DNA from: Serratia rhizosphaerae
GTDB taxonomy: Bacteria > Pseudomonadota > Gammaproteobacteria > Enterobacterales > Enterobacteriaceae
Assembly: GCF_009817885.1 (NCBI RefSeq)
Contig: NZ_CP041764.1
Coordinates: 3,348,001-3,412,000, forward strand
Direction: 5' to 3'
Length of the DNA: 64,000 nucleotides
A program made the translations under genes and the position numbers. This document shows positions 8,497 through 17,307 of the stretch, piece by piece. Numbering within the stretch: the stretch's first letter is position 1; each line of letters starts with the position of its first letter. Under the pieces are notes generated by a model, which saw only the letters and a list, made by a program, of their open reading frames with translations, was not told the DNA's origin and ran no database searches.

Positions 8497-9645
8497 ATGT
8501 CAACGCGTCCATTGACTATCGGACTGGTCGCCGGTGAGACCTCCGGCGATATTCTTGGCGCCGGATTGATTCGTGCGCTGAAGGCCAAGCATCCGGATGC
8601 GCGCTTTGTCGGCGTCGCCGGCCCGCTGATGCAGGCCGAGGGATGCGAAGCCTGGTATGAAATGGAGGAGTTGGCGGTGATGGGCGTGGTGGAAGTGCTG
8701 GAGCGCTTGCCCCGTCTGCTGAAGATTCGTAAGGATCTGACCCGCCGCTTCAGCGAACTGGCGCCTGACGTGTTTGTCGGTATTGACGCGCCAGACTTCA
8801 ATATCACGCTGGAAGGCCGCCTGAAACAGCGCGGCATTCGCACTATTCACTATGTCAGCCCGTCCGTCTGGGCCTGGCGTCAAAAGCGCGTTTTCAAAAT
8901 CGGCAAAGCGACCGACCTGGTGTTGGCGTTCCTCCCTTTTGAAAAAGCGTTTTACGATCGTTTCAGCGTTCCCTGCCGTTTTATTGGCCATACCATGGCC
9001 GATGCGATGCCGCTGCAGCCGGATAAGCTGGCCGCGCGCGCCGCATTGGGCATTGCGCCTGACGCACGCTGCCTGGCGTTGCTGCCCGGCAGCCGTGGCG
9101 CGGAAGTAGAGATGCTGAGCGCCGATTTCCTGCAGACCGCGCAGTTGTTACGCACCCGCTATCCGGACCTCGAAGTGGTGGTGCCGCTGGTCAATGCCAA
9201 GCGGCGCGAACAGTTTGAGCGTATCAAGGCGCAGGTGGCACCGGACTTGCCCGCCCATCTGCTGGACGGCAAAGGGCGCGAGGCGATGATCGCCAGCGAT
9301 GCGGCGCTGCTGGCTTCCGGCACTGCCGCGCTGGAGTGCATGCTGGCCAAGTGTCCGATGGTGGTGGGCTATCGTATGAAGCCATTCACCTTCTGGCTGG
9401 CGCAGCGGCTGGTGAAAACACCGTACGTTTCGCTGCCGAACCTGCTGGCCGGGCGTGAAATCGTTACCGAGCTACTGCAGCATGACTGCGTGCCGGACAA
9501 ACTGGCCGCGGCGCTGTTGCCGCTGCTGGAAGAGAGTCCGCAGGCGGAACAGTTGAAACAGACTTTCCTTGAACTGCATCAGAGCATCCGCTGCGATGCC
9601 GATGAACAGGCCGCTCAGGCTGTGTTGGAGCTGGCAAAAAAATGA
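8497..9645 (+). CDS. lpxB: Lipid-A-disaccharide synthase
   Basis: LpxB is a membrane-associated GT-B glycosyltransferase (family GT19) that joins UDP-2,3-diacylglucosamine and lipid X to form the tetra-acylated disaccharide precursor of lipid A. The product is 382 residues, the same as E. coli. Visible family blocks include GLVAGETSGDILGAGLIRAL at the N-terminus, YVSPSVWAWRQKRV in the middle, LLPGSRGAEV, and the nucleotide-binding ASGTAALECML near residue 270. Its stop codon overlaps the start of rnhB by 4 bases (ATGA). Confidence 0.97.
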   Translation: MSTRPLTIGLVAGETSGDILGAGLIRALKAKHPDARFVGVAGPLMQAEGCEAWYEMEELAVMGVVEVLERLPRLLKIRKDLTRRFSELAPDVFVGIDAPDFNITLEGRLKQRGIRTIHYVSPSVWAWRQKRVFKIGKATDLVLAFLPFEKAFYDRFSVPCRFIGHTMADAMPLQPDKLAARAALGIAPDARCLALLPGSRGAEVEMLSADFLQTAQLLRTRYPDLEVVVPLVNAKRREQFERIKAQVAPDLPAHLLDGKGREAMIASDAALLASGTAALECMLAKCPMVVGYRMKPFTFWLAQRLVKTPYVSLPNLLAGREIVTELLQHDCVPDKLAAALLPLLEESPQAEQLKQTFLELHQSIRCDADEQAAQAVLELAKK

Positions 9646-10235
9646 CTGAAGCCTTTATCTACCCCGATGCCCGGCTGATCGCCGGCGTGGACGAAGTCGG
9701 GCGCGGCCCGCTGGTCGGCGCGGTGGTTACTGCGGCGGTGATCCTTGATCCGGCGCAACCGATCGTCGGCCTGGCCGATTCGAAAAAGCTCAGCGAAAAG
9801 CGCCGACTGGCGCTGTATGATGAGATCCTCGCCAAGGCGCTCTCCTGGAGCCTGGGGCGTGCCGAGCCGGAAGAGATCGACCGCCTGAATATTCTGCATG
9901 CCACGATGCTGGCGATGCAGCGGGCGGTGGCCGGGTTGCATATTGCACCGGATATGGTTTTAATCGACGGTAACCGCTGCCCGGCATTGCCGATGCGTGC
10001 GCAGGCGGTGGTGAAGGGCGACAGCCGCGTGGCGGAAATCAGCGCGGCGTCGATTCTGGCGAAGGTGACGCGCGACCGGGAAATGACCGATCTGGATCGT
10101 GCTTTTCCGGAATATGGCTTTGCACAGCATAAAGGCTATCCGACTGCTTTCCATCTGGAGCGGCTGGCCGCGCTGGGCGCCACCGAACATCATCGTCGCA
10201 GCTTTGCCCCGGTAAGACGGGCGCTGGAGCTGTAA
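9642..10235 (+). CDS. rnhB: Ribonuclease HII
   Basis: RNase HII cleaves RNA in RNA-DNA hybrids and begins removal of single ribonucleotides misincorporated in DNA. The 197-residue chain has the type 2 RNase H acidic residues: AGVDEVGRGPLVG near the N-terminus (Asp-Glu pair), VLIDGN in the middle, and the SILAKVTRDREM block. It overlaps lpxB by 4 bases, so translational coupling is likely, and it is followed by dnaE after 82 bases. Confidence 0.96.
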   Translation: MTEAFIYPDARLIAGVDEVGRGPLVGAVVTAAVILDPAQPIVGLADSKKLSEKRRLALYDEILAKALSWSLGRAEPEEIDRLNILHATMLAMQRAVAGLHIAPDMVLIDGNRCPALPMRAQAVVKGDSRVAEISAASILAKVTRDREMTDLDRAFPEYGFAQHKGYPTAFHLERLAALGATEHHRRSFAPVRRALEL

Positions 10236-10317
10236 TCTGCAGGCCGAATCTGGCCTGACAATACGCTGGAGTTAACCCGGGTTCAGCCTGCTGAGCCCCT
10301 CATTTTGGTATCTGGAT

Positions 10318-13300
10318 ATGGCCGAACCTCGTTTTATTCACCTGCGCGTTCACAGCGACTACTCCATGATAGATGGACTCGCCAAGACCGGTCCGTTGGT
10401 GAAGAGGGCCGCGGCGCTTGGCATGCCGGCGCTGGCCATCACCGACTTTACCAACCTGTGCGGCCTGGTGAAGTTTTACGGCACGGCGCACGGCGCCGGG
10501 GTGAAGCCGATCATCGGTGCGGATTTCCACGTGCAGAGCGAAGTGCTGGGCGATGAACTGGCCGAGCTGACCGTGCTGGCGGCGAACAACGCCGGTTATC
10601 AAAACCTGACGCTGTTGATTTCCCGTGCTTACCAGCGGGGCTACGGCGCGGCAGGCCCGATTATCGATCGTGACTGGCTGATCGAACACCGTGAAGGGCT
10701 GATTCTGCTGTCTGGCGCGCGGATGGGTGATGTGGGCAAGTTTATGCTGCGCGGCAACCAGGCGCAGGTCGAGCAGTGCCTGGCGTTTTACCAGCAGTAT
10801 TTCCCCGACAGTTACTACCTGGAGCTGATCCGCACCGGACGTCCGGATGAGGAAAACTACCTGCACGCGGCGGTTGCGCTGGCAGCCGAACGCGGCCTGC
10901 CGGTGGTGGCCACCAACGACGTGCGTTTCCTGGTGGAAGACGATTTTGACGCGCATGAAATTCGCGTCGCTATTCATGACGGCTTTACCCTCGACGATCC
11001 CAAACGTCCGCGTAACTACAGCGTGCAGCAGTATATGCGCAGCGAAGATGAGATGTGCGAACTGTTTGCCGATATTCCCGAAGCGCTGATCAACAGTGTT
11101 GAAATCGCCAAGCGCTGCAACGTTACTATCCGTCTGGGCGAGTATTTCCTGCCGCAGTTCCCGACCGGTGAGATGACCACCGAAGACTTCCTGGTCACCA
11201 AGTCGAAAGAGGGGCTGGAAGAGCGCCTCGAGTTTCTGTACCCGGATCCGGAGGTTCGCGCCCAGCGGCGCCCTGAGTATGACGAGCGTCTGGATATCGA
11301 GCTGAAAGTGATCAACCAGATGGGCTTCCCCGGTTACTTCCTGATCGTGATGGAGTTTATCCAGTGGTCGAAGGATAACGATGTACCGGTAGGGCCGGGA
11401 CGTGGTTCCGGTGCCGGCTCACTGGTGGCCTACGCGCTGAAAATCACCGATCTGGATCCGCTGGAGTTCGACCTGCTGTTCGAACGTTTCCTTAACCCGG
11501 AACGTGTCTCGATGCCCGACTTTGACGTCGACTTCTGCATGGAAAAACGCGACCTGGTGATCGAGCACGTGGCGGACATGTACGGCCGCGAGGCGGTATC
11601 GCAGATTATCACCTTCGGCACCATGGCGGCGAAAGCGGTAATCCGCGACGTGGGCCGCGTGCTTGGGCATCCGTACGGCTTCGTTGACCGTATCTCCAAG
11701 CTGGTGCCGCCCGACCCGGGCATGACGCTGGAGAAAGCGTTTGCCGCCGAGCCGCAGCTGCCGGAAATCTACGAGGCGGACGAAGAGGTCAAAGCGCTGA
11801 TCGATATGGCGCGCAAGCTGGAAGGCGTCACCCGTAACGCCGGTAAACACGCCGGGGGCGTGGTGATCGCGCCGACCAAGATTACCGACTTCGCGCCGCT
11901 GTACTGCGACGCCGAAGGGCATCACCCGGTGACCCAGTTCGACAAGAACGATGTGGAATACGCCGGGTTGGTGAAGTTCGACTTCCTGGGGCTACGTACC
12001 CTGACCATCATCGACTGGGCGCTGGAGATGATCAACGCCCGGCGAGCCAAGAGCGGCGAAGCGCCGATTGATATCACGGCGATCCCGCTCGGCGACAAGA
12101 AAAGTTTTGACATGCTGCAGCGCTCGGAAACCACGGCGGTGTTCCAGCTTGAATCGCGCGGCATGAAAGACCTGATCAAACGCCTGAAGCCCGACTGTTT
12201 CGAAGATATGATCGCACTGGTGGCGCTGTTCCGTCCGGGGCCGCTGCAGTCCGGCATGGTGGATAACTTTATCGACCGTAAACATGGCCGTGAAGAGATC
12301 TCCTACCCGGATATCCAGTGGCAGCATGAGTCGCTCAAGCCGGTGCTGGAACCGACTTACGGCATTATCCTGTATCAGGAACAGGTGATGCAGATTGCCC
12401 AGGTGCTGGCCGGCTATACGCTGGGCGGTGCGGATATGCTGCGTCGTGCAATGGGTAAGAAAAAGCCGGAAGAGATGGCGAAACAGCGCTCGGTATTTGA
12501 AGAGGGCGCGAAGAGCATCGGCGTCGACGGCGAACTGTCGATGAAAATCTTTGACCTGGTGGAGAAATTCGCCGGTTATGGCTTTAACAAATCCCACTCC
12601 GCCGCCTATGCGCTGGTATCCTACCAGACGCTGTGGCTGAAGGCGCACTACCCGGCCGAGTTTATGGCGGCGGTAATGACTGCCGATATGGACAATACCG
12701 ACAAGGTGGTCGGCCTGGTGGACGAATGCTGGCGTATGGGGCTGAAGATCCTGCCGCCGGACATCAACAGCGGCCTGTATCACTTCCACGTCAATGACGA
12801 CGGTGAGATTGTTTACGGCATTGGCGCGATTAAAGGTGTGGGTGAAGGGCCGATTGAGGCTATTCTTGAAGCACGTAACAGTGGCGAGCAGGGCTATTTT
12901 AAAGATCTGTTTGACCTGTGCGCGCGCTCGGATATCAAAAAGCTTAACCGGCGTATTCTGGAAAAGCTGATTATGTCCGGCGCATTCGACCGGCTGGGGC
13001 CGCACCGCGCCGCGCTGATGAACTCGCTGCCTGATGCATTGAAAGCGGCGGATCAGCATGCCAAGGCCGAGGCTATCGGCCAGGTGGATATGTTTGGCGT
13101 ACTGGCGGAAGCGCCGGAACAGGTGGAGCAATCTTACGCCAACGTGGCGCCGTGGCAGGAGCAGGTGGTGCTGGACGGTGAGCGGGAAACGCTGGGGCTG
13201 TATCTGACCGGCCACCCGATTACCCAGTATCTGAAGGAGATCGAACGTTACGCCGGCGGCATGCGTTTGAAAGATATGCACCCGACGGACCGGGGCAAGA

Positions 13301-13806
13301 TGACCACCGCCGTCGGGCTGGTGGTCGCCGCGCGCGTAATGGTTACCAAACGCGGCAATCGCATCGGTATTTGTACCCTGGATGACCGTTCCGGCCGTCT
13401 TGAGGTGATGCTATTTACCGACGCGTTAGAAAAATACCAGCATTTGTTGGAAAAAGACCGTATCCTGATTGCCAGTGGACAGGTCAGCTTTGATGACTTT
13501 AGCGGCGGGCTTAAAATGACCGCCCGTGAACTCATGGACATCAGTGAAGCCCGGGAAAAATACGCTCGCGGGCTTGCTATCTCGCTGACGGACAGGCAAA
13601 TTGATGACCAGCTTTTGAACCGTCTCCGCCAGTCGTTGGAACCGCATCGATCGGGGACGATTCCAGTGCATCTGTACTATCAACGGATCGACGCTCGCGC
13701 CAAGCTGCGTTTTGGCGCAACCTGGCGAGTGACGCCCACGGACCGCTTGTTGATAGACTTACGGACTTTGGTAGGTAATGAGCAGGTGGAACTGGAATTT
13801 GACTAA
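10318..13806 (+). CDS. dnaE: DNA polymerase III subunit alpha
   Basis: DnaE is the catalytic polymerase of the replicative holoenzyme. The 1162-residue protein begins with a PHP domain (HLRVHSDYSMIDGLAKTG, about residues 5-210), followed by the C-family polymerase core with catalytic Asp401 and Asp403 in MPDFDVDF. The fingers/little-finger region includes YQEQVMQIAQVLAGYTLGGA and GYGFNKSHSAAYALVSYQ. C-terminal HhH and OB domains and a tau-binding tail follow, the OB part starting near residue 1000. It sits between rnhB and accA (12 bases to accA) as in E. coli. Confidence 0.98.
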   Translation: MAEPRFIHLRVHSDYSMIDGLAKTGPLVKRAAALGMPALAITDFTNLCGLVKFYGTAHGAGVKPIIGADFHVQSEVLGDELAELTVLAANNAGYQNLTLLISRAYQRGYGAAGPIIDRDWLIEHREGLILLSGARMGDVGKFMLRGNQAQVEQCLAFYQQYFPDSYYLELIRTGRPDEENYLHAAVALAAERGLPVVATNDVRFLVEDDFDAHEIRVAIHDGFTLDDPKRPRNYSVQQYMRSEDEMCELFADIPEALINSVEIAKRCNVTIRLGEYFLPQFPTGEMTTEDFLVTKSKEGLEERLEFLYPDPEVRAQRRPEYDERLDIELKVINQMGFPGYFLIVMEFIQWSKDNDVPVGPGRGSGAGSLVAYALKITDLDPLEFDLLFERFLNPERVSMPDFDVDFCMEKRDLVIEHVADMYGREAVSQIITFGTMAAKAVIRDVGRVLGHPYGFVDRISKLVPPDPGMTLEKAFAAEPQLPEIYEADEEVKALIDMARKLEGVTRNAGKHAGGVVIAPTKITDFAPLYCDAEGHHPVTQFDKNDVEYAGLVKFDFLGLRTLTIIDWALEMINARRAKSGEAPIDITAIPLGDKKSFDMLQRSETTAVFQLESRGMKDLIKRLKPDCFEDMIALVALFRPGPLQSGMVDNFIDRKHGREEISYPDIQWQHESLKPVLEPTYGIILYQEQVMQIAQVLAGYTLGGADMLRRAMGKKKPEEMAKQRSVFEEGAKSIGVDGELSMKIFDLVEKFAGYGFNKSHSAAYALVSYQTLWLKAHYPAEFMAAVMTADMDNTDKVVGLVDECWRMGLKILPPDINSGLYHFHVNDDGEIVYGIGAIKGVGEGPIEAILEARNSGEQGYFKDLFDLCARSDIKKLNRRILEKLIMSGAFDRLGPHRAALMNSLPDALKAADQHAKAEAIGQVDMFGVLAEAPEQVEQSYANVAPWQEQVVLDGERETLGLYLTGHPITQYLKEIERYAGGMRLKDMHPTDRGKMTTAVGLVVAARVMVTKRGNRIGICTLDDRSGRLEVMLFTDALEKYQHLLEKDRILIASGQVSFDDFSGGLKMTARELMDISEAREKYARGLAISLTDRQIDDQLLNRLRQSLEPHRSGTIPVHLYYQRIDARAKLRFGATWRVTPTDRLLIDLRTLVGNEQVELEFD

Positions 13807-13818
13807 TATAGGAATGCT

Positions 13819-14778
13819 ATGAGTCTGAATTTTCTTGATTTTGAACAGCCGATTGCAGAGCTGGAAGCGAAAATTGACTCGCTGACTGCCGTCAGCCGTC
13901 AAGACGAAAAATTAGATATTAATCTGGACGAAGAGGTTCAGCGCCTGCGTGAGAAGAGCGTTGAGCTGACGCGCAAGATTTTTTCCGATCTTGGGGCCTG
14001 GCAAGTTGCTCAACTGGCACGCCACCCGCGCCGTCCTTATACCCTGGATTATATCGAACATATCTTTACCGATTTCGAAGAGCTGGCAGGCGACCGCGCC
14101 TATGCTGATGATAAAGCCATCGTCGGCGGCATCGCGCGTCTGGAAGGCCGTCCGGTGATGATTATCGGCCACCAGAAAGGCCGTGAGACGAAGGAAAAAA
14201 TTCGTCGCAACTTCGGAATGCCGGCGCCGGAAGGCTACCGTAAGGCGCTGCGCCTGATGGAAACGGCCTCGCGCTTTAACATGCCGATCATCACCTTTAT
14301 CGATACTCCTGGCGCCTATCCGGGCGTGGGCGCGGAAGAACGCGGCCAGTCGGAAGCCATTGCCCGCAACCTGCGTGAGATGTCGCGTCTCAACGTGCCG
14401 GTGATCTGTACGGTCATCGGCGAAGGCGGCTCCGGCGGCGCGCTGGCTATCGGCGTGGGCGACAAAGTGAATATGCTGCAGTACAGCACCTATTCGGTGA
14501 TCTCGCCGGAAGGCTGCGCTTCTATTCTGTGGAAGAGTGCGGACAAAGCGCCGATTGCCGCTGAGGCGATGGGCATCACCGCGCCGCGTCTGAAAGAGCT
14601 GCAGCTGATCGACTCGGTTATCCCGGAGCCGCTGGGCGGCGCTCATCGCGATGTTCCGGCGATTGCCGAATCGCTGAAGGCGCAGCTGCTGGCGGACCTG
14701 ACCGATCTGGATGGCCTGAATAAAGAAGAGCTGCTTAACCGCCGCTATCAGCGCCTGATGAACTACGGCTACTGCTGA
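13819..14778 (+). CDS. accA: Acetyl-CoA carboxylase carboxyltransferase subunit alpha
   Basis: AccA pairs with AccD to transfer the carboxyl group from biotin-BCCP to acetyl-CoA, giving malonyl-CoA, the first committed step of fatty acid synthesis. The product is 319 residues, identical in length to E. coli. Crotonase-fold landmarks are FIDTPGAYPGVGAEERGQSE and the oxyanion-hole glycines of IGEGGSGGALAIGVGDKVNM. It closes the lipid cluster and is followed at once by a strong terminator. Confidence 0.98.
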   Translation: MSLNFLDFEQPIAELEAKIDSLTAVSRQDEKLDINLDEEVQRLREKSVELTRKIFSDLGAWQVAQLARHPRRPYTLDYIEHIFTDFEELAGDRAYADDKAIVGGIARLEGRPVMIIGHQKGRETKEKIRRNFGMPAPEGYRKALRLMETASRFNMPIITFIDTPGAYPGVGAEERGQSEAIARNLREMSRLNVPVICTVIGEGGSGGALAIGVGDKVNMLQYSTYSVISPEGCASILWKSADKAPIAAEAMGITAPRLKELQLIDSVIPEPLGGAHRDVPAIAESLKAQLLADLTDLDGLNKEELLNRRYQRLMNYGYC

Positions 14779-14791
14779 TCCGATTGCCGAC

Positions 14792-14818
14792 AAAAAACCG
14801 CCCGTGGGCGGTTTTTTT
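14792..14818 (+). terminator. Rho-independent terminator after accA
   Basis: A CCGCCC/GGGCGG stem with a 2-base loop is flanked by an A-run upstream and seven T bases downstream. It ends the uppS-accA transcription unit 14 bases past the accA stop. Confidence 0.9.
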
Positions 14819-14931
14819 ATGCCTGTGATTTACCGCACCGGCTTCAGGCACGGCGTTTTCAGCCGTTTCCCCGTTGACGTTGGTTATGGCGGCCGATATG
14901 TTGCCAACGATCTGGATATAAGGAGAAAACC

Positions 14932-15321
14932 ATGCTGGCACTACGTCAGGTGCACCATATTGCGATTATCGCGTCCGATTATGCCGCCAGTAAACGTTTT
15001 TACTGTGATATTCTCGGCTTCACGCTGCAGGAGGAGTACTATCGCGAAGCGCGTGACTCCTGGAAGGGCGATCTGTCATTGAACGGCCAGTATGTGATTG
15101 AGCTGTTTTCTTTTCCGTCGCCGCCGGCGCGGGTCAGCCGTCCTGAAGCCTGCGGCCTGCGTCATCTGGCGTTCAGCGTTGCGGATATTGAACAGGCGGT
15201 GGCGCAACTGCAGGCGGCCGGGGTGACGTGTGAACCGGTGCGGGTTGACCCTTATACCGAGTCGCGGTTCACATTCTTCAGCGATCCGGATGGCTTGCCG
15301 CTAGAATTATATGAACAATGA
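14932..15321 (+). CDS. yaeR: VOC-family (glyoxalase I-like) metalloprotein YaeR
   Basis: YaeR is a small cytosolic member of the vicinal oxygen chelate fold; its exact substrate is not established. The 129 residues (the E. coli length) form two beta-alpha-beta-beta-beta halves. Likely metal ligands are His in VHHIAII (about residue 8), Glu in YVIELFSF, His in LRHLAFSV and Glu in PLELYEQ, the pattern of the glyoxalase I family. The start ATG is preceded by AAGGAGAA. In E. coli yaeR lies between ldcC and tilS; here it lies between accA and cadC. A true lactoylglutathione lyase role is possible but cannot be decided from sequence. Confidence 0.88.
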   Translation: MLALRQVHHIAIIASDYAASKRFYCDILGFTLQEEYYREARDSWKGDLSLNGQYVIELFSFPSPPARVSRPEACGLRHLAFSVADIEQAVAQLQAAGVTCEPVRVDPYTESRFTFFSDPDGLPLELYEQ

Positions 15322-15411
15322 ATGCTTAATCGGCGCGTAATGGCTCAGGTTGCAGGCTGAATATGCTATTATCGCGCGCCTGCCTTGGGTTCTCTTTGAG
15401 TTATTTCCGCC

Positions 15412-16956
15412 ATGCAACAGCCTGTTTTTCGCGTCGGAGAGTGGCTGGTTACGCCGGCTGACAACCAAATCAGCCGTGACGGGCGTCAGAAGACGCTGGA
15501 GCCACGTTTAATCGATATGCTGTTCTATTTCGCCCGGCACCCGGATGTGGTGCTGAGTCGGGATGAACTGATCGAGAATGTCTGGAAACGTAATATCGTC
15601 ACCAATCATGTGGTGACGCAAAGCATTTCTGAACTGCGTAAATACCTGAAAGACGGTGATGAGCAGAGTCCGGAATATATCATCACGGTGCCCAAACGCG
15701 GCTATAAGCTGGCGGCGCCGGTGATATGGTGCCGCGAAGCGGAAGAGACGCCGGCAGCGCTGCCTCAGGTGGCAGTGATCATGCATGAGCCGGAAGATGG
15801 CGATGACGAAGAGGACGCGCCGGTCTATGTGCCGCCGCGTCCGACGACACCTACTGCGCCTAAGAACGGCGGCAAGCGATTTTATCAGCGTTCGCCTTTC
15901 TGGGTATGGCTGTGCTTCCTGACGGCGCTCAGCGCCTGCGTGGCGTTTGTCGGCGTAGCCACGCTATCGTCGCGCGTGCCGGTCGCTACTATGCCGATGC
16001 TGCTCAACCCGCGCGATATCGATATCCGCATTCAGGGCGGCAACAGCTGCAGCAACTGGATGCCGCAGCTCTCCTATGTGGTGGGCATCAGCGAACTGAT
16101 TGCCGATTCGCTCAACACCTATTCCACCTTTCTGGTACATGACCAGACCAACTATAATTACGCGGGGCCGAGCAGCTCCGGCAAGTCGCTGACCATCGAG
16201 TTCGTCAACCAGCGGCACTATCGTGCCCAGCAATGCTTCCTGTCCGTACGGCTGGTGGACAACGCTGACAGTTCCATCATGCTGGATAAGCGCTATTTTC
16301 TCACCAAGGATAACCAGCGCACGATCCTGCTGGATCTGTTGAGCAATATGTCCGCCGTGCTGAAGCAGCCGTGGCCGCCGCAGCTGGAGACGCGCCTGGA
16401 TAAGCTGTTGCCGAAGCAGGGGCCGGCCCTGCAACAGTTTTATCAGGCGCACCAGCTGTTGATTCAGGGCGATATGGCGTCGCTGACGCGCGCCAGCGCG
16501 CTGCTGAGCGAACTGATGAAGAACTCGCCTGATTTCCTGTATATCGCCGCGGAAAAAACGCTGGTCGACTTATTGCGTAACTCTTACCAGCCGTTCGACG
16601 GCGAGCAGTTGGCTCAGCTGCAACGCGATATTCAGCGTTTAGCATCGGTGCCGGAATTACAGGACAGTCCGATTTTGCAGCAGATCTATACCGTAGAGGC
16701 GTTAGGGCAGGGGCGGATTGACGAGGCGCACCGGGCAATTAATAAAGCGATTGCTATGCAAATGTCATGGCTGAATTATGTCCTGCTGGGAAAAGTGTAT
16801 GAAATGCAGGGGCAGAATCATTTGGCGGCTGATTCTTATATTACCGCGTTTAACTTACGGCCCGGTGAGAATACGCTGCACTGGATTCACAACGGCATAT
16901 TTCAGACGCCGGTCAGTACCGTGGTGCCCTATCTGAATAACTACGCCAAGCAATAA
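15412..16956 (+). CDS. cadC: Membrane-integrated acid/lysine sensor and activator CadC
   Basis: CadC is a ToxR-type one-component regulator that activates cadBA at low pH when lysine is present. It has 514 residues (E. coli 512). The parts are an OmpR-type winged helix (about 5-105, ending VPKRGYKLAAP), an acidic/proline-rich linker (about 108-155), one membrane helix at about 161-185, and a periplasmic sensor domain. The two periplasmic cysteines of the redox switch known in E. coli are conserved here as Cys213 (GGNSCSNW) and Cys275 (QQCFLS). The gene has its own terminator and is separated from cadB by an AT-rich promoter region. The lysine co-sensor permease LysP is not in the window. Confidence 0.95.
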   Translation: MQQPVFRVGEWLVTPADNQISRDGRQKTLEPRLIDMLFYFARHPDVVLSRDELIENVWKRNIVTNHVVTQSISELRKYLKDGDEQSPEYIITVPKRGYKLAAPVIWCREAEETPAALPQVAVIMHEPEDGDDEEDAPVYVPPRPTTPTAPKNGGKRFYQRSPFWVWLCFLTALSACVAFVGVATLSSRVPVATMPMLLNPRDIDIRIQGGNSCSNWMPQLSYVVGISELIADSLNTYSTFLVHDQTNYNYAGPSSSGKSLTIEFVNQRHYRAQQCFLSVRLVDNADSSIMLDKRYFLTKDNQRTILLDLLSNMSAVLKQPWPPQLETRLDKLLPKQGPALQQFYQAHQLLIQGDMASLTRASALLSELMKNSPDFLYIAAEKTLVDLLRNSYQPFDGEQLAQLQRDIQRLASVPELQDSPILQQIYTVEALGQGRIDEAHRAINKAIAMQMSWLNYVLLGKVYEMQGQNHLAADSYITAFNLRPGENTLHWIHNGIFQTPVSTVVPYLNNYAKQ

Positions 16957-16969
16957 ATATTTATTACTG

Positions 16970-17009
16970 ACCGCACCGCCAATGAGATGGGCGGTGCGGT
17001 TATTTTTTT
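16970..17009 (+). terminator. Rho-independent terminator after cadC
   Basis: An 11-bp stem ACCGCACCGCC/GGCGGTGCGGT with a 9-base loop is followed by TATTTTTTT. It separates cadC transcription from the cadBA promoter. Confidence 0.92.
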
Positions 17010-17307
17010 GTTGGATGATATTTCTGTATTGTTAATTTTAGGTTGGTTTAATTTGCTGTTATTTGCGTTTATTTAACACACTCATGCTTTTAATGTTATG
17101 TTTTTATTGGGTGTTTATCTTTCCTTGATTCCTTGATGTGTTAATGAAAAAACTCAGCTTATCATTTGTATGATCATGAGCGTAATATCACTTTATCTTT
17201 AGGACTTTATTCTCTTGCCTGTTTAACATCCTGAGCATCAAGTCAGGTGGGCCTGTTCGTTATTCCCATTCTGACTTATAAAAAATAGCACTCAGGAGAA
17301 ACTAACC
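17010..17307 (+). promoter_or_regulatory. AT-rich cadBA promoter region (candidate CadC/H-NS target)
   Basis: About 300 bases without a gene, strikingly AT-rich against the GC-rich surroundings. In E. coli the equivalent region carries two AT-rich CadC sites and H-NS binding. I see a tandem 8-base repeat TTCCTTGATTCCTTGAT at 17121-17137, several T-tracts, and a Shine-Dalgarno CAGGAG at 17293-17298 before cadB. I cannot place the -35/-10 with confidence. The assignment rests on position and base composition. Confidence 0.55.

Noticed and set aside
11992..13281. A 429-codon open frame on the minus strand inside dnaE
   Set aside because: Shadow of the conserved dnaE sequence; His/Gln/Arg-rich low-complexity translation typical of antisense frames.
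14804..15082. A 92-codon frame upstream of and overlapping yaeR
   Set aside because: It starts inside the accA terminator and overlaps the certain yaeR gene in another frame; no Shine-Dalgarno fits better than that of yaeR.
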